Shown: positions 1-12,138 of the stretch, piece after piece
Position numbering within the stretch: position 1 is the stretch's first letter
How the letters are laid out: each line of letters starts with the position of its first letter
Assembly (NCBI GenBank): GCA_033060915.1
Contig: CM065382.1
Location: 7,931,001-7,995,000 of the forward strand
DNA from: Euryodendron excelsum
Lineage: Eukaryota > Streptophyta > Magnoliopsida > Ericales > Pentaphylacaceae
DNA: 64,000 nucleotides
Reading direction: 5' to 3'
Notes under the pieces: model-generated
Seen by the model: the letters and a program-made list of their open reading frames with translations, nothing else
What the model was told of the DNA's origin: nothing
Databases searched by the model: none
Translations under genes and position numbers: made by a program

Positions 1-985
1 CCATAATGCATGAAATTGATATGGTTTATGTGGATATTGATTTTGTAAAAACTCGAAAGAGTAGTCAAATGCCTGAACATCCTATAGCTAAAAAAAAAAA
101 AAAAAGACTAAAAACTTCATATTTTTGCTTCACTTGCTCAACTTTACTACTAAAGTTTACTTACCAAACTAAAAACTAATATTGAGCGTTGATTAAAAAA
201 ATGCTATTATTTGAGCATGTTTATTAATTTAAAAAATAGAAAAAAGATAAATTAAATTGACATTGTGCAATTAAATGATTTAAATTAAATAAAAAAAAGA
301 GAATAGTTTTACCCAATTTTTTTAGATGACGTTTGCCATATTTCTGTTGAGTTTTTGACTTGCCCTTGAGTAAATTTGACATCAGGTCCGTGGGAATCCA
401 CGAAACCGTCGGGTTACCATATCACTGTCCGAAAGAGGGCTGAGACGAGTTCGCGGTGTCTTCAAGTGTCGTGCATGCATATTGTGCATCTGTTCGCTTT
501 GCATGCACACACACTTTTTCTCTCTTAAAACTCTCTCTGTCTTTCTCTCTCTATATCTCTACATCCCTATATATATATATCTAGTCTCTCAGCTTCCCAA
601 CCCCACCTTCCAAAAACCTCCATCGCCGTTTTCAACTCACCGACCTCCACCGTCACTGAGTTTACCCCACTTCTCCGTCGCAGATTCATTTCAAGATTTG
701 AAAGACTCGTGTCAGAGAAACCACACCAGAGCACACATCAACTCTTTGTCATGTCAATGTGCATGTGAATGTCGTATTCAAGATTTCGTTTCTTGGATTC
801 GTGCGAGGTTAGGTGTACTAAATTCTGTATATCTCACTTCCAAATCTTTCTTTGTGTTCGTTTTTGGATCGATTTCATTTTATTGTATGTTGGATCGAGC
901 AATCGTCGATAGGGGTTTTAGGGGTTTTGATTTGGGTGTGATTTTTCACTTGCATGAAGATCCGTTTTAGGTTTGATTTGGGTCA
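1..985 (+). promoter_or_regulatory. Upstream region and probable 5' UTR of the VAL-type gene
   Basis: This stretch has no convincing gene. Positions 1-350 are AT-rich with an A-run near 90-105. About 500-600 is strongly CT-rich with a TATA-like run (tatatatata, about 570-580) followed by a pyrimidine-rich leader, a common plant layout. The start codon at 986 begins the conserved VAL N-terminus. A 162-codon open frame at 482..970 crosses this leader but has low-complexity Ser/Leu/Phe/Tyr composition and ends before the ATG, so I treat it as untranslated leader or chance. The transcription start site is inferred, not seen. Confidence 0.5.
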
Positions 986-3900
986 ATGGCGAAGATTTGC
1001 ATGAACGAAGCATGCCAGGCGACGACGACGCTTGAATGGAAGAAAGGTTGGGGCTTGAAATCTGGTAGATTTGCTACTCTCTGTTACAACTGCGGGTAAT
1101 TTTCCAATTCCAATTTTATCCTTGGAAATTCATTATATCAGCTGTATCGGGGTTGATTTCATGTTGCAAGGGCAGTTTGGGTTTGGATCTCTAGAAGACT
1201 TTTCTTGGGGTTTTTGATTTAATTCAAATTTTCTTGGGGGAAATTTGTATATTGAAATTTCAAAATTTCCAGTTATTTTGGGATTTTTCAGTTTATGCCA
1301 CATTCTTTTTCAATTAAAAGTTCAAAGTTTTTCTACTTTGGTTTCTGTTTAATTGCCAATTTTTTCCCTTTTAAATGTGGGTATGTACAAATAAAAAAAT
1401 GGGTATGATCGGGGCCCAATAATGCTCAACAGCAGGCTAGCAGCTACTGCTGTAACATAAAATTGATTTCCATTTTCCATCAACGATGGAAGATATATTT
1501 AGAAACAGGTAAGATCGAGGGAGGAATAAAGAAGACCACAATTTAAATATTTGGCCTGCCTAAAAGCACTGCCTAAAATGATGACACTGAACTTATCAAA
1601 AAAATGATTTTCTTTTGGAAATTTAACCATTATTAACTTCAGTTCTAGTTTGCCAATATATGTCCATGCATGATATCTGCAAGATAATGAAATTTGTTAG
1701 TAATGTTAGCCTGGAATAAAGGCCATGTTATGTCTTCCGAGTTTTGGGTTTATGGTAATAATAATTCATTTTATTGGATTTGCTTTTGGCCATTAACTAG
1801 TGATCATAATCATAAATATTGGTATATTCAATTTTAGGTCCTCGGCGTTTGCCAGGGGTGGTGTTAAGATTGTTAGAAAGTGACACCAGCCTACATTTCA
1901 TACCTCCTATGATCTATTCTTGTAGAAATGACCTTCGTTGGTTGATCAAAAACCTATCAGAGCATAATATTTTTTTTATTTATTTATAGTTTAGTTAATT
2001 GAATTCCTTCAGAAGTTGCAATTATTATTGCTTGGAACTTGTAATTTCTCTGGTGATGAGGTCGTCTTTTTTTTTTTTTTGAAGGTACACAAATCAGCTA
2101 GATGCATTATTGCTTTTTCCGCACAAAGCAATTTTTCTTGTCTCAGTTGAAATAAAAGAAAGCAAAATTTCTTTTCCTGCTCCCCAAATATTTATGTCAA
2201 ACTGCTTCGTAGCTTATTTTATTTATTTATTTTGGTAATATTGACTTTATTTTTTGTTTGTCCCATGGTTAATGTCACCTCATGTGGACTGTAGATCTGC
2301 CTATGAGAATTTACTTTACTGTGAGACATTCCATCTGGAGGAATCTGGTTGGAGGGAATGTAGACTATGTGGAAAGGTAACTGAAAAGCCTGATTGTCTT
2401 ATCTTGTCCAAACGCTCTATATTTTTGTTGTGGTTTCCGTGTTGAGTTGAATTTGGTGTCACAGCGTATCCACTGTGGATGCATCGCTTCTAAGTATTTG
2501 CATGACTACCTGGATTTTGGAGGCGTCGGGTGTATGAGCTGTGCAAAGATTTTGGGGACTCGATCGATAAGACCTATTCAGGTAATTAGTCAGCAAACAT
2601 TTCCCCTGCATTGGATGATAATTTGTTGGTTTTATAAGCGGCAGCCTCGTTGTTTGATTATAAATGATACGTTTGTGGAAGAACTATTTTGTATGTGCAG
2701 TATATTTCATTGCAAAATGCCAAAAAGTAGATTAGTAATGTTATTACCGTCAGTTATCCTGCCATCCCAGTGGGAGAAGTCTGGACTTTTAGTCCCAGTT
2801 GGTTACAATTATGTATGTCTTGCTCACCTTTCAAAATTAAGAAAATAAAAAAAAATCTAGATTAGTAGTGCAATTATACCAGCAATCTTAGCGACTGTGA
2901 ATTCACCCCATCCAAGTCGAACCATGTGAAGGATGGGTGTTTTTAATTAATGGTTTGGCATTCTTGGCCATAATATTGGTGTAATTCCAATAATTTTATA
3001 TAAATTTGGTTGTGGAGTTAGACAGAATAGTTGTGGGTAAGTGCAACACTTTTTTGAAACAAAAAGGAATATTCTTTTTTTTTTTTTTTCTGTCCTAGAA
3101 GTACCCTGTGCTGGTTATTTTCCTAAATGTTCTTGCTGAATTTGGATGCTGCTTATACGGGATACATTAGCTGCGTTTAAAACTTTAAATAATCTTCCAT
3201 CAAACATATAAGTGTCTAACATCCTTCTATAACTTAATCATGCAGATCCCAAATGATGATATTCCTAATGGATTTGGCCCATTGACAACAAACAACAACT
3301 GTGATCCACAATCTTCTTTTGTTGAAAATGGAATGGGTGGTATCAGTATTGACAAGGGGAAGCGTATGCAATTTAGCAAAACTATGAATGCAAAAGAGCT
3401 CAACTACTTCCCTCAAACTCAGAGGAACGACACTAATGCATCTATTAGGCATATCAAACGAGAAGAACTCATGCTTCCTATTGGGGAAGTTGGTACAGGC
3501 GTTCCAGATCTGATGCAACAGTCTGTTGGATCATCTATTTTTGTCAACCCAGAAAATAGCAGGCCAATGCTAGGGGTGAAAGATATGTATGAATCACAAG
3601 CTCCACCATCCTTGAGTTTCTCTTTGAGCACTCCTTTGGATACTCCCAATTCTCCAGTACCTTCTTCCGGTGGGGTTGTGGAAGGAAAGGAACAAAACAA
3701 AGTTGTGCCCTTTCAACAAGGGCAAAGGACGCGCCATATATTGCCCAAGCCCCCCAGAACTGGCCTCACGATAGGCTCAGAGGCAAATAAGGGAATGGTT
3801 TCTCAGACGCGTGTTGCAAGACCTCCTGCTGAAGGACGAGGCCGCAATCAGTTACTTCCACGATACTGGCCAAGGATAACAGACCAAGAACTGCAGCAGA

Positions 3901-6900
3901 TATCTGGAGAGTATCCATGATCATATCATTTTTGTTTTCCAATTTTTAGTTAGTTCTTCTCGTAAGCAGGTCTGCTGCAATGTTTATGCACTTGTTTTTT
4001 CTTTATAAAATGATTCAAACATAGTGTTTACCTTAAAATTGTCTACTTAAAGTTTGAATTCCACTATTGTGCCGTTGTTCGAGAAGGTTTTGAGTGCCAG
4101 TGATGCTGGTCGAATTGGTCGTTTAGTGCTCCCCAAAGCATGTGCTGAAGTAAGTTATATTCGATGATTTTTCTCCATTAACGGGGCTAGTACCTTCTTC
4201 TTCTTCTTCTTCTTCCTCCTTTTTTTTCCTTCTCCCTTGTTAGCTTTCTTTTCTTTTTCTCCTAGCTTTGAATCTGTATAAAATGTAAATTGATGCAGGC
4301 GTATTTTCCTCCTATTTCTCAATCAGAAGGTTTGCCAATAATAATTCAGGATATAAAAGGGAAAGAGTGGACATTCCAGTTCAGATTTTGGCCCAACAAC
4401 AACAGCAGGATGTATGTGTTAGAGGGTGTAACCCCTTGCATACAGAATATGCAATTACAAGCTGGTGACACCGGTATTCTTCATGCCATCTTTTAGAGGG
4501 CGGTATATAAGATATTATTTTTATACTATCACAATTTTGAATTTCTTGTAATGGAATTTTTAGTGTTATTACCTGTGATTACAATCCTCAGGATCATTAT
4601 AGAGGAATCCAACATACTATGCAGCGTTATTTTTCTTGGTTCATATGTTGTGTTGGATTTTTTTTAGTTTTCCATAGCTAGTGTTATTTATTCCGTATTC
4701 ATCTATCCTCCTGAGACATTAATGATTGATGATTGGCGTATGACAATACTTGTTTATACTGATATTTAAAATATTCTTCTTATTTTCAAATTTTATCAAT
4801 GTCATCCTTTGATTTGCTACCTGATTTTATTTGTCAACATAATTCTTTTAAGTGAAGTTATTACCCTGCATGTTCTTGTATTTCCTTGTTCTGATGGGTA
4901 TTTCTTTATTTATCTTGCATATATTATCTTTTTGCAGTAATTTTTAGTCGGATAGATCCTGGGAGCAAACTTGTCATGGGCTTTCGGAAGTCATCAAATT
5001 CTTTTGATATGCAGGTCAAGCCTTGTAGGCATCAATATCTTCTCCACTATCTATTCCTTAACATTGTTCTGCTTTTGGTATGTTTCCAAACTGATATATT
5101 GGTTGTATCAAACAAACAGGACAGCCAAACATCTGCCCTTCCTAATGGTGCTCCCTCTGGAGAAACATCATTTTCTGGTGTTAATGACAACATGCCTACA
5201 GTAAGTGGTCTCTGGCCTTTCCGCATGGCTGAAAGGAACAAAGGATCCTCTCCTTATTGCTTTGTCTGAATTTATAACTTTTGCTGATTGGATACTTCTG
5301 GTTGGCCTTGACTGAAAAGCATGGAGGCAAGGCCAATGAGGACTCGTCACGGCGGCCAATGCTATTGCCAGAAAAGAAGAGGGCTCGAACCATTGGGTCC
5401 AAAAGCAAGAGGCTACACATGCATAGTGAAGATGCTATGGAGCTGAGACTCACATGGGAAGAAGCGCAGGAGTTGCTCCGCCCTCCCCCAAGTGCCAAGC
5501 CAAATATTGTCATGATTGAGGATCAAGAATTTGAAGAATATGATGTAAGTAAATCCAGTTGGCAGCCATTCTTGTTTGTATTATACACAGTCATTTATTA
5601 GGTATTGCTACTTCTAAATTTAACTTTTCCCCCCCACCCAAAAGAGAGAAAAAACATACTCTTAACTTTTGGAGTTTGAATTTAAAATCCAGAATAACTT
5701 ATTTTTAATCTACATTCTTACTTTAGTTCATGTTATTTAGGAGCCGCCAGTTTTTGGAAAGAGAACTATATTCACAGCCCGAGCATCTGGGTAAGGATTT
5801 TCGTAATTTCTTTTGTAAAAAATGTCTTAAATATATTATTTGCATAATTTGTTTGTTGAAATTTATGATAAATATATCATCATTGAAAAGGTAACACAAA
5901 TTTGGAGGAACCTTTTGGCTAATTCTAGATCCAAATATATTATTTGCGTAATTTGTTTTGTTGAAATTTATGATAAATATATCATGACTGAAAAGGTAAC
6001 ACAAATTTGGAGGAACCTTTTGGCTGATTCTAGATCCAACTGTCAGGACTGGAGCATTGGTGCTAGGGCCCCCTTGGGAATTGGGAAATTATTACAAAGT
6101 TTCAAGTGCTTCTCTGCCAGAAGCATACTATGATACTAAGAAGCATGAACACTGTTAAGAAGGTGTCGTGTTTGTGTCGGAGACACACTCATGGGACACG
6201 TGTCCAAATGTTTCCTATTATTTTTAAATTTTTTTAGAATAGAAAATGCTTTGGACAGTTGAGGGACACACATGTCCACCCATTAAACTCACGCAAAACA
6301 CGTTGCAGGATTGAAGAAAATAAATTGGGATTTAATTGTAAAATAAAAATAATGTGGATTTATATTTTATTTGACGTTTAAGTTATGGAATACATGATTT
6401 TTAATTTTGATTAGTGTTATCTTGCAATTTTTTATTATTTTTGAATAAAATATTCGTATATATGACATATAAAAAATATATATATTTGCTATGTCTGTTG
6501 TGTTGTGTCCTATATTTTTTGAAAATTGTTGTGTCGGCGTGTCTGTATCCCTACTTCTTAGCTGTGATGTGGTAGAAGCTTCTTTTGCAAGATGGCTAGG
6601 CCTCATAGCATACTCTTATTTGTATTCCCCCTTCCATATCTTTAAACAGTCAACTGATAAGGATAAAATGAGGGATAAAGCAGAGAGGCTTGTCATTCAG
6701 AACTCATGCTCTTATTCCCCTCTTCTTCTTCCTGAAATTTTGTCTTCCCTGCATTGAAGTCCTGGGTGCACAAAGAATGAACTAGCTCAATTTGGTTCCC
6801 CTTGCTGCTCACGTTGCATGAATGATAAATATGAGTGGCCTTAGCACCTCTCGTTCATTGTTTAGTTGGAATACACCCATTTAGGCTGAATATATTTAGT

Positions 6901-9043
6901 GTTGTTTCCAGGGAAAAGGAACAATGGGGTCAGTGTGATAGTTGCTCCAAATGGCGAAGGTTGCCTGTGGATGTTCTTCTCCCTCCAAAGTGGACATGTT
7001 TGGACAATATTTGGGATTCGAGCAGGTGTGTGGAAATTTTTATCCCTCAGTTTTCATACTATATTCTTGGTGAAGACAATTTGTGAGAAAAAATTGTTGA
7101 GTAAGCTTTATCGTGCCAGCTAAGCTAGCTGGTAAATCTCTTAAGACCAAAAAGAGCTGTAGCCTGGTTTATGGGGCACTACCCAAATTGAACTTTTACT
7201 AGGTTGGGAGTTTGAGTGAGCTGAAGTTGAAGGTTTAGCTGTTTTCACATGAATTTTGTAATGTTTGTACATGGCGAAAAGGGAAATTTTTATCTTTTTT
7301 ATACCTTTCACTTATGATGTGTTGCAGATGTTCATGTTTTGCACCTGGTGAGATGAATCCAAAGGAACTGGAAAGTCTTCTCAGAGTTGGCAAGGGTATG
7401 GATCAAGTTTCTGTATTTCCTCTTTATTCTAACAGAACTTGTCGAGCACATCATTTTAAGAAAAATGATTTTGAGAATCAAAAGACAGAGTGATCCAAAT
7501 ACCAAATATTTGCAATTTCGTTTGTTTATTTATTTATTTTGATAAGTAATTTCATATCTTTATATATGCACATGTGGAAGAATGCATCCACTCGGATATG
7601 TGAATGGGTGCTGGTTGCATTAATGACACTTCATACACATGTACTATGTTTTATGGACTCAGTATGTGTGGGTACATGTTACAGTGCCAAATCATCTAAT
7701 TTTTAATTAATGGGATAAGTTATTGAAGTTGGTTGGTTTCATCTATATATGCAGGGGGAAATTAAGTGTGTAAATAATGGTGTGTTTTACATAATAACTT
7801 CACTCATTTGGTAAAATATTGATGTTGCACAGGAGTAAAATGGAAAATATCCTATGGAATTTCTGTTCAAGTTTAACATTTTCCTTATTCCTTTTGTTGA
7901 GCACTCTCATGTTGCTTTGTTGCTTATGCACCTGACAGTAGGTGTATCCAACGCATTTTATAGCCATACCCCATACCCAATTCATGGTGTGCATGCTTTT
8001 GTAAAATACTTGAAAGCTTTTAGATATCTATGTTGTTTGCGGTGAATTTTACGTGCAAATATGTAATTGGGCATACCACACAATGAAATTGTTTTGAGGG
8101 TAGATGTTAATCCTTCTGATTACGCATCACCAATTTGGCTTCTAGTTTATTTGAAATTTTCTGGTGCATTTTATTCTATGAGTTTGTAATCTTGGTTGCA
8201 TGATTTCTTCCCTAATAAATCTCAAAATACCTGGTGATATTTTCTACCCTCTCTTTCTTCTTCGTCTTCTCCTCCTCAGATTTTAAGAAGCGTAGAATCA
8301 CAGAAAGCCCCAAGGTAGCACAAGAACGCGAGCCTTCTGGCTTAGACGCTTTGGCCACTGCTGCAGTCTTAGGAGACACTGCAGTAGACATGGGTGAGCC
8401 ATCGGCCGTTGGAGCCACTACCAGACATCCCCGGCATCGCCCTGGCTGCACTTGCATTGTGTGCATTCAGCCCCCAAGTGGAAAAGGCAAGCACAAGCCC
8501 ACCTGCATCTGCAATGTTTGCATGACTGTCAAGCGCCGCTTTAAAACCCTCATGCTGCGAAAGAAGAAGCGCCAATCAGAACGCGAAGCCGATATTGCCA
8601 GGGGAAAGAAGCAGGTTCTCCCCAAGGATGATGATTCAGAAATGGCCGGCGCATCGGGACCCTCATCGGGACCCGCATCACGGCATATAAATCCATCGGA
8701 GGAGGAAAGAAGCCTTAATCGAATTCCGGAGGAAAGAAGCCTTAATCGAATTCCGGATGATGTCGCCGAGACCAGCAAGGGACAGTTAGACTTGAATTGC
8801 CATCCTAACCGCGAAGAAGACGCCCAGATGGGAGAAGCGACAGGTTTGAGCATGACAAGCTTTGTTCATGCGGCGAGCATTCCATTGGAAATGTATTTGA
8901 GGCAGAATGGGGTCACCAACTTGGGCCACTGTTTGCTCTCACAAGCTGCGGATGAGAGTGAAGGTCGGCACCCACCGGATGAAGTGTGTCTTTCGTCTTC
9001 AGTTGGGGAGCATGAGAATGAGGGCGATGAAAAGGGTAACTGA
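986..9043 (+). CDS. VAL: VAL/HSI2-type B3 domain transcriptional repressor (PHD-like, B3, CW zinc finger, EAR motif)
   Basis: Thirteen exons join in frame: 986-1095, 2295-2376, 2465-2581, 3246-3910, 4053-4149, 4299-4473, 4938-5014, 5120-5200, 5320-5544, 5741-5790, 6912-7025, 7328-7395, 8280-9043 (2625 nt, 874 aa; all introns GT/AG). Domains in order: a Cys-rich PHD-like finger at about residues 5-90 ([22 protein letters not shown]); Ser-rich linker; B3 DNA-binding domain at about 327-440 ([37 protein letters not shown]); CW-type zinc finger at about 560-605 ([15 protein letters not shown]), a histone-methyl-lysine reader fold; a Cys motif near 677-701; EAR repression motif LDLN at about 790. 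Known VAL proteins bind RY elements and recruit Polycomb to silence the seed-maturation programme and FLC. Arabidopsis VAL1 is about 790 aa. Exon 13 has a 27-bp in-frame duplication. The exon-9 acceptor (actgaaaag) is the least certain border. VAL1 versus VAL2 orthology is not resolved. Confidence 0.93.
5829..6037. repeat. Tandem duplication of ~104 bp in VAL intron 10
   Basis: Two adjacent near-identical units (about 5829-5932 and 5933-6037) start aaatatattatttgc and end gattctagatcca, with few differences by eye. Each has an AAAAGGTAACAC string resembling a splice donor. The intron (5791-6911) is the second longest of this gene. Confidence 0.9.
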
Positions 9044-9157
9044 GGTTCAATTGAGACTCTTTTAATTTTCTTTTAAATTATATACATGTATCTGTTATAT
9101 TTCTCTCTTTTGAATTATGGAGGAATTTTTTGTATCACTTTCTTGGCACATGTTATA

Positions 9158-9203
<46 letters not shown>

Positions 9204-9215
9204 GAAGGCCAATTA
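9044..9215 (+). other. VAL 3' UTR and downstream flank with CT microsatellite
   Basis: AT-rich sequence after the stop codon, with a (CT)n run of about 40 bases at 9160-9199. Copy B has the same flank at 44529-44710 with a shorter, interrupted CT tract, so the tract predates the duplication. The poly(A) site is not identified. Confidence 0.55.
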
Positions 9216-10440
9216 AAATTCGTGAACAGAGGAGTAAGAGCTGATCTTTTCCAAATTGTCCTCAATTGCCTCGGAAGATTTGAGAAAAATTAGCTTTAGA
9301 AAGTCCATAGATTAGTTGGCATCAGTATACGTTGCCTGCTGATCTAATCCAATGGTACGATTATGAAGATTGAGCTGAGCTGAGCTAAGCTAAGCTAGGA
9401 GCTAGAATTGAAAGTGATTTTGGGTGTAGGAAGAATCAAGCTCAAGAATAATAGAGAAACAATGTAAGGTCAATGGCAGTTTAAGAGTAGTTACATAACC
9501 ATTAGTTAGCTTAAATAATGAGGCTCTGTTCAAGAACTAAGAACAGAGCATTTTTTTTGTCTCTTTATTCCTAATGACACAGCGACATAAATCTTTCTGC
9601 AGATTAATTATATATTATAGGTATAATTATTGTATTTCACAATCGGACCCAATTAGAGATATATTTCTCTCAATTGCATTTTTTTTTTTTGGGGTTGGTT
9701 TCTCTTTATTCCTAATAGCACTATCGGTATACACCCTTCTGCAGATTAACTATGAATTATAGATATTATGTATACCTAAACCACCAGAATGGAAGTTAAA
9801 AATCAAACTTTCAGTAGCGTCAAAAAAACAAAAAGTTGAGGAGCTTTTAGCGACAAATTGGAAAATTAGAAGACCTTTAGCAACAATTTTAATTGTTGCT
9901 AATTCCAAACAATTGTTTTTAACTTTTATGACAGATTTGTTTTGTCGCTAATGGAAAATAGTAAATGAAACTTACATCACCCTTTTAGTTGGCCCACCTA
10001 ACCATTGGCAGACCTAGAAATTTGGCTAACGGGAGCCAAAGTTTGAAAAAAAATTAGTGGTCCCATTACACCATTTTCCAACTGCAATAATTAAATTTAA
10101 ATTATTTAGCATGAGATACACAAACATAAAGAAGACAAAAATAATAATAGACATAGTATCTAAAAATATAGGCGCTACTTTTTTACTAATTTTTTTTTCC
10201 TTCTCTAGACAAAGATACGGCAAAATTATTTAAATTTGGGAGGACAAAGGTAAATAGCTTGGGTTTTGAAGGAGTAATACAACTATTTTATTATAAATAC
10301 TCAAAAGTATACATGGTTTAAAAAATATCAAAATTTTAGAGGGATTAATATACCAAGTTAATCATTAATATTCAAAAGTATATTGGGTATAAGATAATTT
10401 TTCAAAACTTAAGGGACAGTGGCTGGGCTTTAAAAAATAT
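9216..10440. other. Copy A-specific non-coding segment with repeat remnants
   Basis: No gene is visible, and copy B lacks most of this stretch (44710-44880 bridges the same anchors). It holds a GAGCT/AAGCT repeat (about 9370-9402), a ~70-bp direct repeat (about 9559-9630 and 9703-9772, both starting ctctttattcctaat), and a cluster of TTAGCGACAAA / TTTGTCGCTAA inverted motifs (about 9847-9952) like the subterminal repeats of plant CACTA transposons. No complete element could be bounded. Confidence 0.45.
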
Positions 10441-10914
10441 TGATCGTGAACAAATATGGCTCAAGGCCCTGTTTCAACCCAATAGCAATATATGAGACTT
10501 CCACCACATTATTTTATATTAATATTAGGTAAAGTACACGTTTATCAGCTTTGTATAAATATTATTAGTGGTAATAAAAATAACCAAAGGAATATATGCT
10601 GATTACTGGTCGAAGTATGTAAAACCACATAAATTTATACAATTCAAGCCTCACAAATGTTATATTATAAAGTTTGATTACATTGTAAAGCAAATGGTTA
10701 TACGGATAAAACCAACTGGCTAATTTGCTTTAATGAAAAATAGGCCAGTTCATCCGGGTTTAGTTACTGTTTTGTTTTTGGGTTTATAAATAAATCAAGC
10801 TCCTTTGTCCCAAAAAAACAAAAGAAAAAAAGAACCAAGAAATCAATCCAAATTGACTAAATCGTATAACTAGCTAAAAACAGGTTCAACTATTCAGTTC
10901 AGTTTGGTGCTAAT

Positions 10915-12138
10915 TGTAGGAAAAAAATATTTATATAATGTTTCCCATATAATCTGTAGCTATAATAAAGTGAAATGAAACATAGTAATATTATTGTCAT
11001 GTAGTCATCATAAAGTGAAATTAACAACATTAAATAATGTGTGTGAAAGAACGTAATATGATATATGCAACAAGTCATATACGAAGAAATAATAAAATAT
11101 GCGATGCAGGGGAGATCAAGTTGAGTGTTACACACTTTCGACTTAAGACAGATTCGTCCCCCACACAGGTACTCATGGAATGAATGAACGTCTATCTCCA
11201 AGATAAAATGATCACAATCTTAAATAAGTAGTACTACAATATTCAAGATTCGGCGAATCAACCTTTTGATTTTACTCTCTCAATTTATGGAATGAATGCA
11301 ACATGTATGATATAAAATAGTGAGGAATTTCTGTCTAATTCAACACAGAATTATGATATTTAATTCCATACAGAAACCTATGGCGTTTCTGATAAAATCA
11401 ACATGATATGATAATGAATACAATGCATTTTTTACACAGAAAAAACTGCAGACATTCTGTAGAATTTCAACACTGAAATTCACTATAGAAACACAGAAGA
11501 AAGTGATAGAATTTCCACAGGAATTAATCGCACCAAATATATGTAAAAATTAACCAGATAAAAATCTGGATAGAAATTCGTACAGAATTTCTAAGGCAGA
11601 AACGAAAAAGAGAAATGACTGATTGAACAGTTAGATTTTTCTTGGAACAATGTCCCCCATTGAAGAAGATGCCCAAAAATATTAAACCGGCCCAAGCCAT
11701 TTTAATATTAATTTAATTGCACCCGAACCGAGCTGAGTCAAGCCGAGCTGGCCGGATGGGCAGGCGGCGGCGGCGGCGCGGGCGCGTGTGGTTTATTGGG
11801 TCAATCCATGGGTTTTACAGGTTCTCTCCCTTTCACAAAAGTGGGGTGCCCCTCGGGGCCTAAACCAATCTTTAAACTTAAGCTTTATATACCTATCACT
11901 TTTTCCATAGAAAATCAATGTGGGACAAGTTTTTAGTTCTACCCAAAAACCATACTCATGGTACCTACTTTGGAGGCCATTATCTTATTTAAACTTCCAC
12001 GGATTTGAGCAAGTAAATGTTTGTTCTTCATCTCCTTATGGAGGAGAACACAAAACATCTTGGATCCACTAAAAAGGACATGTGGGTCCCATCTTAACGA
12101 TGGCTCAAAGTTGGTGTTTTATACCAAATATTTCAACA
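10915..12138 (-). repeat. 3' LTR of the LARD-like element
   Basis: A 1224-bp LTR matching 15549-16942 at roughly 90-95% over shared parts. It lacks about 170-200 bp present in the partner after the 'gattgaacagt' segment, and it has a GC-rich ggcggcggcggcg run near 11763-11780. Confidence 0.85.

Noticed and set aside
482..970. 162-codon open frame upstream of VAL
   Set aside because: Low-complexity composition from a CT-rich leader; ends before the conserved VAL start; no domain.
5840..6133. 97-codon frame in VAL intron 10
   Set aside because: Generated by the 104-bp tandem repeat; no splice or protein support.
8212..8853. Antisense open frames over VAL exon 13
   Set aside because: Shadows of the conserved sense frame.
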